NCBI RefSeq assembly: GCF_900108275.1
Contig: NZ_FNVD01000020.1
Location: forward strand, 1-42,708
Source: Jhaorihella thermophila
Lineage (GTDB): Bacteria; Pseudomonadota; Alphaproteobacteria; Rhodobacterales; Rhodobacteraceae
Reading direction: 5' to 3'
Length of the DNA stretch: 42,708 bases
The notes under the pieces were generated by a model that made no database searches, had not been told where the DNA came from, and worked only from the letters and a program-made list of their open reading frames with translations. Position 1 is the first letter of the stretch, and every line of letters begins with the position of its first letter. The position numbers were made by a program, and so were the translations under genes. This document shows, piece by piece, positions 15,809 through 23,725 of this stretch.

Positions 15809-16192
15809 TCATGCGTCCTTGCGCGCCGGCCTGCCCGACGCGCCCTTGGGGGCATGATCGTCCAGTTCGGCGCCCAGGCTTTCGATCTCCTGCCTGAGCG
15901 CTTCGTATTCTTCCATCTTCCGCGCAAGAAATGCCCGGGTCAGGGCGGCCTTGCGCGCCAACCCCTTCGGCGTCAGAACATAGGCATAGCGGCGCTTGTC
16001 CCTTGCGGCGGTGAAATTGCTCAGCTTCAAATGCCCCTTTTCGATCAGCGCCTTGAGCACATAATGAATGCCGCCGACGCTCACGCCTACGGCCTCGGCA
16101 AGTTCGCGCTGCGACATTTCAGGGTTTTCCTGCAACAGGCGCAAAACGCGAAAATGCGTGTCTTCGCGCAGTTTGCTGCGATTGCTGCTCAC
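15809..16192 (-). CDS. EPS-associated MarR-family transcriptional regulator
   Basis: A 127-residue winged-helix protein: [95 protein letters not shown]. The helix-turn-helix ([27 protein letters not shown]) and the wing ([12 protein letters not shown]) followed by a coiled coil match the MarR-type family found at exopolysaccharide loci (EPS-associated MarR regulators). It heads the leftward wecB-wecC operon, so it probably controls it. I could not identify its operator. The last 20 residues are a basic, disordered-looking tail. Confidence 0.8.
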   Translation of the reverse strand: MSSNRSKLREDTHFRVLRLLQENPEMSQRELAEAVGVSVGGIHYVLKALIEKGHLKLSNFTAARDKRRYAYVLTPKGLARKAALTRAFLARKMEEYEALRQEIESLGAELDDHAPKGASGRPARKDA

Positions 16193-16794
16193 GTCCGGGA
16201 TTTGCCCAAGCTACCGCAAAAGGACTGCCCGCGGGCGCCTTGTTCGCAGAATACAAACCTGATCGACGACATCAGCATCGTTCAATTTTGAGCGATATCA
16301 GATGCTGCGCCTGCATACAAGTCGCAATGCGATACGGGCTTGGAGGGCTCAGCGAAAGCTTCGATGCCCGACCACCTGCCCGGCTCGCGAAAAGGTTGGC
16401 CGAACTGCGATAACCTCAGTAACCACGACGGCCGCAATACGCCCCAATCATCCGCGCTCCGGGCCGGAACGGCGGGTCGATAGCAGCTTCCTTTCCCTCG
16501 GGCAAGGGCGACAGGCTCGGGCGATGCCCGCCATGAAAGAGGGGTCAGGGAAGCAGTTGATTCCGACATGCCCGGTCCATGAGGCAGGACCGAGCCACCG
16601 ACGTCTCCATTGTTCCCGGAGACGAACGACCTTCCCCGTTGTGGCCCTGCGCATTCCTCGCAGTTGGGCAAGCAGGCCTATTGCCCACAACATCTAGATT
16701 CTTCTTGCGCGAATCCGATTCATCGGCCAATAGTCACGGAAAAGAGCAGACAAACGCGTATTTCCGTGAACACGGTAGGCGGGTTCGAGGGCAG
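16193..16794. other. Gap upstream of repA: no gene recognised
   Basis: About 600 bases between the divergent marR and repA genes. Open frames exist on both strands, but none shows a domain or a ribosome-binding site. The repA promoter should be in the last 120 bases, which are AT-richer (around 16690-16790). A weak TTGCGC and CAATAG pair there is not enough to call. No parS-like palindrome of the kind seen after repC occurs here. Confidence 0.5.
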
Positions 16795-17982
16795 ATGGAC
16801 GCGACGGACCAACATGAAGACCTGAACGCGGTCATCCGTCAACATTCGGAGTGGTTGGCGACCCAGCTGCATGTGCAGCGCGAGAGCCTGTTTCCGCCCG
16901 ATGCGAAAAAGGAGATGCGCAAGTTCACCTCCGGCGAGGCGGCGGCGCTTCTGGGCGTGAACGATTCCTACCTGCGCAAACTGCATCTCGACGGCAAGGG
17001 CCCCTCGCCCGAGCTCACCCCCGGCAACCGGCGGATCTATTCGGCGCAGGACATCCAGGAGCTGCGGGTTCTTCTGGAAAAGACCGCCCGTCGGCCCGGC
17101 GACTACCTGCCCGGTCGCCGCGAAGGGGACCATCTGCAGATCATCGGCGTGATGAACTTCAAGGGCGGGTCGGGCAAGACGACCACCTCGGCCCATCTCG
17201 CCCAAAGACTCGCGCTCAAGGGCTACCGGGTGCTGGCGATCGACCTCGACCCGCAGGCCTCGCTCACCGCGCTGCACGGGGTTCAGCCCGAACTGGACCT
17301 GCAGGAGGGCGGTACCCTCTACGACGCGATCCGCTACGACTCCCCTGCCCCGATCTCGACGGTGATCCGCAAGACCTACATTCCGAATCTCGACCTGATT
17401 CCGGGCAACCTGGAACTGATGGAGTTCGAGCACGAAACCCCCCGCGCGCTGGCGCAGGGCAATGCGGGGCTGTTCTTCTTTCGCGTGAAAGAGGCGCTGG
17501 CGCAGGTCGATCCCGACTATGACGTGGTGGTGATCGACTGCCCGCCGCAGCTGGGCTTTCTCACCATGTCGGCGCTTTCGGCGGCGACCGGCGTGCTGGT
17601 GACGATCCATCCCGAGATGCTCGACGTGATGTCCATGTCGCAGTTTTTGCGCATGACCGCCGACCTGATGGATGTGATCGCCGAAAGCGGCGCGGACATG
17701 TCGCATGACTGGATGCGCTACCTGCTGACGCGTTACGAACCCGCCGACGGCCCGCAGAACCGGGTCGTGGCCTTCCTGCGGTCGATGTATGGCGACAAGG
17801 TGCTGAACGCGCCGATGCTGAAATCCACGGCGATCTCGGATGCGGGGCTGACGAAACAGACCCTATACGAGGTCGAACGCAGCGCCTTCACCCGCTCCAC
17901 CTACGACCGCGCAATCGAGAGCCTCAACGCGGTCAACGACGAAATCGCCGAGCTGATCCAGAAGACATGGGGGCGCAGATGA
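16795..17982 (+). CDS. repA: RepA, ParA-type partition ATPase of the repABC system
   Basis: A 395-residue ParA-family protein. The N-terminal DNA-binding part is MerR-like (FTSGEAAALLGVNDSYLRKLHLDGKGPSPELTPGNRRIYSAQDIQELR). It is followed by the deviant Walker A FKGGSGKTTTSAHLAQ (near residue 120), a Walker A' motif IDLDPQASLTAL, and Walker B VVVIDCPPQLGFLTMSAL. The frame is open from 16579, but the start at ATG 16795 (MDATDQHEDLNAVIRQHSEWL, with GAGGG upstream) gives the usual RepA length. It segregates the replicon together with RepB and parS, and in this system it also represses the operon. The repB start overlaps its stop (ATGA). Confidence 0.92.
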   Translation: MDATDQHEDLNAVIRQHSEWLATQLHVQRESLFPPDAKKEMRKFTSGEAAALLGVNDSYLRKLHLDGKGPSPELTPGNRRIYSAQDIQELRVLLEKTARRPGDYLPGRREGDHLQIIGVMNFKGGSGKTTTSAHLAQRLALKGYRVLAIDLDPQASLTALHGVQPELDLQEGGTLYDAIRYDSPAPISTVIRKTYIPNLDLIPGNLELMEFEHETPRALAQGNAGLFFFRVKEALAQVDPDYDVVVIDCPPQLGFLTMSALSAATGVLVTIHPEMLDVMSMSQFLRMTADLMDVIAESGADMSHDWMRYLLTRYEPADGPQNRVVAFLRSMYGDKVLNAPMLKSTAISDAGLTKQTLYEVERSAFTRSTYDRAIESLNAVNDEIAELIQKTWGRR

Positions 17983-18998
17983 CCGACAGCCGCAAGAAAC
18001 GGATGGCCCTTCTCGACAATCTCGCCAATGCCGGGGCGCCCTCCCCTGCCCCGCCGTCGTCGATGATGTCGGCAAACCGGGCGCTGCGTTCGGCGCGCGA
18101 CGCGGTGGACGCGCACCACGTCTGGGATCTGGACCCGGCGCAGATCGACGACGGCCGGCGCATGGAGGACCGGCTGGACCCCGGCGACGTTCAGGATCTG
18201 CGCGAGGCGATCGAGGCAAACGGCCAGACCGTGCCGATCCTCGTGCGCCGCAACCCGGAAAATCCCGACCGCTATCTGCTGATCTATGGCCGCCGGCGGC
18301 TCGAGGCGATCCGGCAATCGGACAAGGTGACCAGGGTCCGGGCGCTGGTGGCGAACATGGACGACACTGCCGCCCTGCGCGCCCAGGTGTCGGAAAACAT
18401 GGCCCGCCGCGACCTGTCCTTCATCGAAAAGGCGCTGCTGGCGCGGTCGCTGGTCGAGTCGGGCTTTGGCAATCAGACCCAGGTGGCCGAGGTTCTGACC
18501 GTCTCGAAATCCGCGATCTCGATGGCGATCAACGTCGTCGAAGCGATCGGAGAGGATCTGATCCGCGTCATCGGTCCCGCCCACGGCATCGGTCGCCCGC
18601 GGTGGGAGGCGCTCGCCCGCGCCATCGCGGAAACTGGCGCCGACACGCAGCGGCTGATCGACGTGGCGATGGACGCCCGCGACAGGATCGCGCTGGAACG
18701 GCTGACCGAGGACATCTCCGCCGAGGACATCGACCCTTCGGTGGCCGCCTTCGAAGCCGTTTCCAGGGCGCTCGATCATGCGCGGCGCCGGTCTGCGCCT
18801 GACGCGGCCTCCTCCCCCGCCCCCACGCGCAGCCGCAAGCTGACGCTGGGCGGCAAACCCGCCGGCGCAGTGCGGCGCACGGCCAGGGGGCTGACCATCG
18901 CGCTCGACGATGGTCCCTTTGCGGATTGGGTCGAGGCCGAGGCCGAAAAGCTGATCGACGAGCTTCACGCGCGCTGGCTGCAGCGCGGCGAAGACTGA
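17979..18998 (+). CDS. repB: RepB, ParB-type centromere-binding protein
   Basis: A 339-residue ParB-family protein starting at the ATG that overlaps the repA stop. Motifs: the N-terminal ParB/Sulfiredoxin-like nuclease-fold segment (LDPGDVQDLREAIEANGQTVPILVRRNPENPDRYLLIYGRRRLEAIRQSDKVTRVRALVANMDD), then the ARRDLSFIEKALLARSL box and the helix-turn-helix (NQTQVAEVLTVSKSAISMAINVVEAIG). The C-terminal region (RKLTLGGKPAGAVRRTARGLTIALDDGPFADWVEAEAEKLIDELHARWLQ) matches the RepB C-terminal dimerisation domain. It binds the parS palindromes found after repC and loads RepA. Confidence 0.92.
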   Translation: MTDSRKKRMALLDNLANAGAPSPAPPSSMMSANRALRSARDAVDAHHVWDLDPAQIDDGRRMEDRLDPGDVQDLREAIEANGQTVPILVRRNPENPDRYLLIYGRRRLEAIRQSDKVTRVRALVANMDDTAALRAQVSENMARRDLSFIEKALLARSLVESGFGNQTQVAEVLTVSKSAISMAINVVEAIGEDLIRVIGPAHGIGRPRWEALARAIAETGADTQRLIDVAMDARDRIALERLTEDISAEDIDPSVAAFEAVSRALDHARRRSAPDAASSPAPTRSRKLTLGGKPAGAVRRTARGLTIALDDGPFADWVEAEAEKLIDELHARWLQRGED

Positions 18999-19034
18999 GG
19001 AAGAGCAGACAACAAGAGGAGGCACGAGAAAGGC

Positions 19035-19073
19035 AAAAGAAAAGGTCCCGCAAAGACGACGCTCCACGAGACC
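19035..19073 (-). terminator. Rho-independent terminator of incRNA
   Basis: On the minus strand GGTCTCG (19073-19067) pairs with CGGGACC (19050-19044) over 7 bp including one G-T pair, followed by TTTTCTTTT (19043-19035). It is placed where incRNA terminators lie in repABC cassettes. Confidence 0.75.
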
Positions 19074-19150
19074 CTGACTTGTTCTTAGCACCTTCAAGTT
19101 AAGGCGCGTGGACCATGACCGCAAGTCCAAAGTGATTCGCGGCGCGGGTA
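19035..19150 (-). ncRNA. incRNA: counter-transcribed RNA regulating repC
   Basis: In repABC plasmids a small RNA is transcribed from the opposite strand between repB and repC and limits RepC translation. Here the repB-repC gap (18999-19175) has a clear minus-strand rho-independent terminator at 19035-19073, fixing the RNA's 3' end near 19035. The 5' end is not defined: candidate promoter hexamers on the minus strand include TTGGAC near 19130 or TTGCGG near 19120. The end at 19150 is therefore an upper guess. The existence of the RNA is inferred from position and terminator. Confidence 0.6.
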
Positions 19151-19175
19151 TTTTTTGTCTTCGTGACAGTGAAAG

Positions 19176-20447
19176 ATGGAATACACCCCCGTAACGCCGT
19201 TTCGGCGAATGGTTGATGCTGTCCTGTTGCAACATCGGCAGGTGGTCGAAGAAGATCTGCCCGAACGGGGCGTCAACAAATGGGAAGCGCTGCGCGAGCT
19301 TTCCGCGGCCCGCAGCGCCTATGGCCTGTCGGACCGGGATCTGGCGGTGCTGCAGGCGCTCATCAGCTTCCATCCGGGCGAGATCCTCGGCGAGGACGAG
19401 CAGACGCTGATCGTGCATCCGTCGAACCGGGCGATCTGCGAGCGGCTGAACGGGATGCCGTGTTCGACCATGCGCCGCCATCTGGCGCGGCTCGTCCAGG
19501 CGGGCGTTGTCGTTCGCCGCGACAGCCCCAACGGCAAGCGCTATGCGCGCCGTTACGGTGAGGAGAAGATTGCCTTCGGCTTCGATCTCAGGCCGCTTGT
19601 CCTTCGCTTCCACGAGTTCTGCGAAGCCGCCGAGCAGGTGAGGGCAGGTGAGGCGCGCCTGAAGCGCCTGCGGGAAACCGTGAGCCTGATGCGCCGTGAT
19701 CTCGCGGGGCTCGCCGAATACGGGGGCCGCATCCGTCCGGACCTTTCGATCTGGGACGCCTTCGAAGATCTTGCAGTTCTGACGGGCCGGGCGCTGCGCC
19801 GCAGGCTCTCCGAGGACGATTTGCAGGAAATGAAAGCGCGGCTGTTGGAGGCTCTGGAGCGCGCCCGAAAGATTCTGGAAGGCATGGAAACACAAAATGT
19901 GAGCACCAAAGCAGACCAATCCGAGCAGCACTATCAAAATTCAAAACCAGAAAGTCATGATTCTGAACTTCGCCAAGAAAAGGCGAAACCGGCGGCGGGC
20001 GGGCCAAAGCCAAAGCCTCGTAATGGTTGCGACGCTTGCAGCCCGTCAGAAGCACCCAAGCGCGCAGTCGATCAGCGCGAAGCGAACAACATTGCCATTG
20101 AAGCAGAACAACAAGACAATCGTCCGAACCTTCCTTTGGGCCTCGTCCTTGAGGCCTGTCCCGCCATTTCCGACTACGCCGAGGGTTCCGTTCGTCATTG
20201 GCATGACCTTGTGCGTGCGGCGGATCTGGTTCGGCCCATGATGGGGATTTCCCCGTCTGCCTGGGACGAGGCCAAGCTGGAGATGGGCCCGGAAGAAGCG
20301 GCGGTCGTTCTGGCCGCGATGCTGGAGCGTTTCTCGGAAATTCGCTCGCATGGAGGTTACCTTCGACATCTCACGGCGAAGGCTGCACAGGGCGAGTTCT
20401 CCTGCGGGCCGATGGTGATGGCGCTGATGCGGCGTGAAGCGGCGTAA
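19176..20447 (+). CDS. repC: RepC replication initiator
   Basis: A 423-residue RepC-family initiator, the usual size. The start MEYTPVTPFRR carries the TPF-R motif seen at the N-terminus of RepC. The domain that follows (LSDRDLAVLQALISFHPGEIL, IVHPSNRAICERLNGMPCSTMRRHLARLVQAGVVVRRDSPNGKRYARR) is the family's MarR-like winged helix, and FGFDLRPLVLR is also typical. A central, less conserved AT-rich stretch is followed by a C-terminal domain (LVRAADLVRPMMGISPSAWDEAKLEMGPEEAAVVLAAMLERF). RepC binds an origin inside its own coding sequence. Its level is set by incRNA and by RepA/RepB repression. Confidence 0.92.
   Translation: MEYTPVTPFRRMVDAVLLQHRQVVEEDLPERGVNKWEALRELSAARSAYGLSDRDLAVLQALISFHPGEILGEDEQTLIVHPSNRAICERLNGMPCSTMRRHLARLVQAGVVVRRDSPNGKRYARRYGEEKIAFGFDLRPLVLRFHEFCEAAEQVRAGEARLKRLRETVSLMRRDLAGLAEYGGRIRPDLSIWDAFEDLAVLTGRALRRRLSEDDLQEMKARLLEALERARKILEGMETQNVSTKADQSEQHYQNSKPESHDSELRQEKAKPAAGGPKPKPRNGCDACSPSEAPKRAVDQREANNIAIEAEQQDNRPNLPLGLVLEACPAISDYAEGSVRHWHDLVRAADLVRPMMGISPSAWDEAKLEMGPEEAAVVLAAMLERFSEIRSHGGYLRHLTAKAAQGEFSCGPMVMALMRREAA
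19885..19990. other. Candidate oriV: AT-rich tract inside repC
   Basis: About 100 bases of repC are visibly richer in A/T than the rest (for example CACAAAATGTGAGC and CTATCAAAATTCAAAACC). Origins of repABC plasmids lie in the AT-rich middle of repC. The position fits, but no iteron or dyad was found to refine it. Confidence 0.55.
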
Positions 20448-20450
20448 AGG

Positions 20451-20466
20451 TTCACAGTTGTGAACT
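20451..20466. promoter_or_regulatory. parS site 1 (imperfect palindrome)
   Basis: GTTCACAGTTGTGAAC, one central mismatch from a perfect 16-bp palindrome, begins 3 bases after the repC stop. It fits the repABC partition-site pattern GTTNNCNGCNGNNAAC except at the central pair. Confidence 0.75.
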
Positions 20467-20552
20467 CTTGCGTGCCGAGCCGGAGCGGATGGTGTCTTCG
20501 CCCCAAAGTTCGGTCCATGAATCAGCCTGCCCATCCCATCTCTGGCGCCAAA

Positions 20553-20568
20553 GTTCACAGCTGTGAAC
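20553..20568. promoter_or_regulatory. parS site 2 (perfect palindrome)
   Basis: GTTCACAGCTGTGAAC is a perfect 16-bp palindrome matching the repABC parS pattern GTTNNCNGCNGNNAAC, 102 bases after site 1. Two sites downstream of repC make this the likely centromere bound by RepB. Bases 20569-20842 hold no gene I can support. Confidence 0.85.
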
Positions 20569-20842
20569 TCGCGCGTTCTTCGCGCGGCGACCCACGCTTT
20601 GCGCTGCATGTTTTCCGCCTTCCAGCGGTGCTGGGTGGCGCAGGCGGTCGCTCTTGGCGACCCGCCGGCGGTGATCCGACAGACATCTGCCGCCGCTCTT
20701 TTCCTTGTTGTTTTCTATCTCCGTGTCGCCAGTTGGATCGCGTCGAAGATGTGTGTTTCCTGCGCAAATGGCTATTCGGCAACGTTCATGGTAAGGTGAT
20801 CGCACGGGTTTCCGCGGCCTATGTTTTCATTTGGGAAATGAG

Positions 20843-21574
20843 ATGTTCCGGCGAGTTCTTGTCCTCTTTCTCTTGCTGTCCTATTCCGTAAAGGCCGAGG
20901 AAGAGCCACGGCAGGTTGCGATCGCGCGCCCGGCGGAGGGTGCAGTCAACGACTATTTCGACGACGCGTCAAAGACATCCGGCGGCGTTCTGGTCGGATT
21001 GCGGCTCGCTCCACGGGTAGATCTCTCATTCGACCCGGAGAATGTGGAGATCACACTCCCCCTGGAGCAAGGCAATTTCGTTTGCGTCAGCGGCGTCAGC
21101 AGGGATGGGCTCTACTGGAGCCGAACGCCCTATCGTATCGACACGGTCACGCCATCTGCCGTAGTTCTGAAATTGCAGCCTTTCGCCCAGGAAAGATATG
21201 CGGGCCGCCTGCGGAGCTACCCTTGGTCTTCGGTCGCGATCATTGCGTTCGAGAGCGCCGATCCCGATTGTTTCCTGTTCGATAGCCGTTTGCTGCCCGA
21301 GGTTCCCCCGAACAGCGATCCCGCCACTCTGGCCGTTTATGTCAATTCCAACAGCCAGAAACTCAAGGCGTCCCTGGATATCGCGGGGGCCACGGTTCGG
21401 GCGGATTGTTTGCAGCGGACGGAAGCGCGCGTTGCTTTCGACTACGCCTGCACCCTCAAGTTGCCGCACCGGGACAGTGCAGACGTCGCCACGCTTGTGC
21501 TCGAATTCGATGATGGGATGACCGTGGATTCCGAAGCCTTCACTGTCGTCCTTCCTGCGTCGGGCAACAGATAA
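20843..21574 (+). CDS. Secreted protein of unknown function, first gene of protease operon
   Basis: A 243-residue protein with a signal peptide (MFRRVLVLFLLLSYSVKAEEE). The ATG at 20843 is chosen because the only earlier in-frame start is a TTG four codons upstream; GGGAAATGAG precedes it. The mature part is acidic and rich in short beta-like stretches (VLVGLRLAPRVDLSFDPENVEITLPLEQGNFVCVSG, AVVLKLQPFAQERY, ATLVLEFDDGMTVDSEAFTVVLP). At least four cysteines (near FVCVSG, DPDCF, RADCLQ, FDYACTL) could form disulfides. I do not recognise the family. It is followed 82 bases later by a membrane protein and then a protease, all on one strand; it may be a beta-sandwich partner exposed in the periplasm. 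Confidence 0.65.
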   Translation: MFRRVLVLFLLLSYSVKAEEEPRQVAIARPAEGAVNDYFDDASKTSGGVLVGLRLAPRVDLSFDPENVEITLPLEQGNFVCVSGVSRDGLYWSRTPYRIDTVTPSAVVLKLQPFAQERYAGRLRSYPWSSVAIIAFESADPDCFLFDSRLLPEVPPNSDPATLAVYVNSNSQKLKASLDIAGATVRADCLQRTEARVAFDYACTLKLPHRDSADVATLVLEFDDGMTVDSEAFTVVLPASGNR

Positions 21575-21655
21575 TACGACACTTTGGAAACAGCGCGGCG
21601 CGGCCTTCGCCGGATGGGCGCATGACACAGCGATGGACGCGAAGGAGACTATGAA

Positions 21656-22600
21656 ATGGGCCCACGAAAGCTGACCCGCCGGCAGCACGGATGGCTGGCA
21701 ATTGCCAGCCTGTTGCTGGTGCTGGTCGCAGCGCTGGTTGCGCTTCGCCTGTCGTTTCAATCCCCGCCGGTCCTTTTCGTTTCGGTGAAATCAAACCACC
21801 TCGAGTATCGGGTCAAACGGCCGGTTCTTGCGCGTCTGGCCATCGTGGGCGGCATGTGGATTCGGCCGGAAGTCAAATGCAGGGGCGTCGCGCTGTCGCG
21901 AGGTGATCGTCATACCTTTCTCCTCAGCCCCCCTCCCGGCAGCAAGGTCGAATATCTCAGCCTGCCGCAACACATCCAGGTGACGGTGACGCCGGAGCAG
22001 GGGGACAAGGTGAGACTACTCAACACGCGCAAGAGGATGGGGTGTGATCTCGACGGGACGGTTTCGGTGTTGATTCCCGTCTCGGAGGTCGCCCGGAACC
22101 AGCCATTTCCCGTGTTTGGCCCGGTCACGATCGGCAGTGACGCCGCGCGCAATGAGCCGCCGCACCACGAATACTTGCGCAAGCTGACGCCCGAGCTGGA
22201 GGTGGAAACAATTCCGGTGCGTTTCATCGAGAGCGGGAAGGTGAAGATGTTCGGTCGGATAGAGTGGTTGCGGCAATTGTATCCAGTCGGCGACGCCGAG
22301 TTTCCCATCCCGAGGGGCAGCCGGATCGAGTTCGACGCAGAGGATGTCTCTGGCTCGGTGATCCGGGCGCCCGACGGCGCAGTTTTCGATATCCAGTTCA
22401 CCGTCGAATCTTCTGCCATGCGGGTGTTCAGGCCGGGAAAGAGACAGCAATACGAGACCTTTGCCACCGGCCTTGTTGTGCGGGCGTTTTCGGATCCGAT
22501 CCTGTCCGTGATCTTCCTTGTCGTCGGACTCTCGGGATTCCTGCTGACCACCCTGTCCTATCTCCACAGCGTCTGGACAAGCCGGGGTGAGAATACATGA
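21656..22600 (+). CDS. Double membrane-anchored protein of unknown function
   Basis: A 314-residue protein with one hydrophobic helix near each end: GWLAIASLLLVLVAALVALRL at about residues 12-32 and SDPILSVIFLVVGLSGFLLTTLSYL at about 280-304. The roughly 250 residues in between are presumably periplasmic and beta-rich (VLFVSVKSNHLEYRVKRPVLARL, VKMFGRIEWLRQLYP, VFDIQFTVESSAMRVFRPGKRQQYETF), with two cysteines (VKCRG, RMGCDLDG). GAAGGAGA lies a few bases before the ATG. No family is recognised. The next gene starts within its stop codon (ATGA), so it is co-translated with the protease, and its topology would suit a membrane platform for it. That link is inference. Confidence 0.7.
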   Translation: MGPRKLTRRQHGWLAIASLLLVLVAALVALRLSFQSPPVLFVSVKSNHLEYRVKRPVLARLAIVGGMWIRPEVKCRGVALSRGDRHTFLLSPPPGSKVEYLSLPQHIQVTVTPEQGDKVRLLNTRKRMGCDLDGTVSVLIPVSEVARNQPFPVFGPVTIGSDAARNEPPHHEYLRKLTPELEVETIPVRFIESGKVKMFGRIEWLRQLYPVGDAEFPIPRGSRIEFDAEDVSGSVIRAPDGAVFDIQFTVESSAMRVFRPGKRQQYETFATGLVVRAFSDPILSVIFLVVGLSGFLLTTLSYLHSVWTSRGENT

Positions 22601-23706
22601 GAGCATTGACGGGATGGTGTCTTCTTGTGTGCCTTCTTTCGCTGGGCGGACTGCATGCGGAAACCGTGAGGATAGAAGGCGGCTATGGACACCAGGGCAG
22701 CGGCTGGCTGTTCGGGTCGCGCGAGGATCAGGCGTGCTGGATCGCCTTGCCGTGGCATATTGTGCAAGGCGCGTCGGAAAGGGGACGGCAATTTCGCTAT
22801 ACCGATCAGACCAAACGCATAGGCGAAGCCGGGCCGGCGATACATGCAAGAACGATTCCGGGGCTCGAGGGCGAAAACGATCTGGACGACCTGGCCTTTG
22901 CGCCTGTCACCGTTGGCCGAAGAACGGGCGAGTGCGCCTCGCGCCTGGGTCTGCCGACCAGCCTGGCCTATGTCGAGGCGCTGCGGGGGAGCCCGTCGCT
23001 CGAATTCGTCTATGTGCAGCGAAGCCGTTTCATGCGGCTGGATGTCGAGCTGCTGAGCGGCAGGCTGGACAAGGCCCGGGGCGGTCTTTTGCTGATGCGT
23101 CCGAGAAATCCGGCGGATGCGGCCCGGCTTCAGAAGGGGATTAGCGGTGGCATCGCATTGCTGCGCTGGCAGAACCGCAGCCTGCCCGCGGCGATGGAAC
23201 TGGCGCTGGTGGATGACAGGGAATCGTCCTTCAAGGCCCTGCGATTTGACCGGATTCGCGCGGCTTTCGAGGCATTGGAGCGGGCCGCGTCCTCCAGCGA
23301 ACCGACCGGACGTCGCGGCGGGTTGAATGCCGGTTTCGTAAGCGTTCGGGGCGCCGTGCTGGCACAGTCCTCAAGCCTGAGCGAATTGCTGAAGGACGGC
23401 GGGTGTTGGCGCGCGATGGCGCGACCTGGGGAGAAAGCGGTGGAACTCGTGCTGTTGGTGGACGAAGAACCCGGCAGTCGAATAGGCACGATCACGCTGC
23501 ACAGCCAGCCGGGTTGCGGCCTACCCATCGCCGCCATCGTCGAAGGCCGCAAGCCCGGCGCTGGATGGTCGCTGATTTCGACCGGTTGCGCGGTGGCGCC
23601 AAGTCCGCGCGGATGCCGGATCAATCGCGCCACGCCCTACGAATTGCGGCTGCGCCTGGTGCCGCGTGGCGGCCATGTCGGGCTGTCGCGCGTCGTGCTG
23701 GAATGA
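22597..23706 (+). CDS. Secreted chymotrypsin-fold serine protease with an unknown C-terminal domain
   Basis: A 369-residue protein with a signal peptide (MRALTGWCLLVCLLSLGGLHA, cleavage before ETV). Residues about 30-190 look like a trypsin-like peptidase. GSGWLFG precedes CWIALPWHIV with the putative catalytic His54; ENDLDDLAFAPV holds the putative Asp98 (DxA pattern); KGISGGIAL holds the putative Ser183 in a GxSGG context. The spacing of the three fits a chymotrypsin fold. The motifs are divergent (PWH for AAH, GIS for GDS), so activity is predicted, not certain. The C-terminal 170 residues contain four or five cysteines and beta-like stretches of no known family. It starts in the stop of the membrane protein gene, and is convergent with the gene at 23726. 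Confidence 0.65.
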   Translation: MRALTGWCLLVCLLSLGGLHAETVRIEGGYGHQGSGWLFGSREDQACWIALPWHIVQGASERGRQFRYTDQTKRIGEAGPAIHARTIPGLEGENDLDDLAFAPVTVGRRTGECASRLGLPTSLAYVEALRGSPSLEFVYVQRSRFMRLDVELLSGRLDKARGGLLLMRPRNPADAARLQKGISGGIALLRWQNRSLPAAMELALVDDRESSFKALRFDRIRAAFEALERAASSSEPTGRRGGLNAGFVSVRGAVLAQSSSLSELLKDGGCWRAMARPGEKAVELVLLVDEEPGSRIGTITLHSQPGCGLPIAAIVEGRKPGAGWSLISTGCAVAPSPRGCRINRATPYELRLRLVPRGGHVGLSRVVLE

Positions 23707-23725
23707 TCGGCAGGCAGTCAGCGGT

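Noticed and set aside
14590-15897. 435-codon + strand frame opposite wecB
   Set aside because: Shadow of the epimerase, with a composition typical of the antisense frame.
16282-16697. Opposed open frames upstream of repA
   Set aside because: Both strands are open, neither has a start signal or a motif, and their content resembles random GC-rich translation.
17901-19937. 678-codon minus frame spanning repB and repC
   Set aside because: Crosses two real genes and the incRNA region; no domain found.
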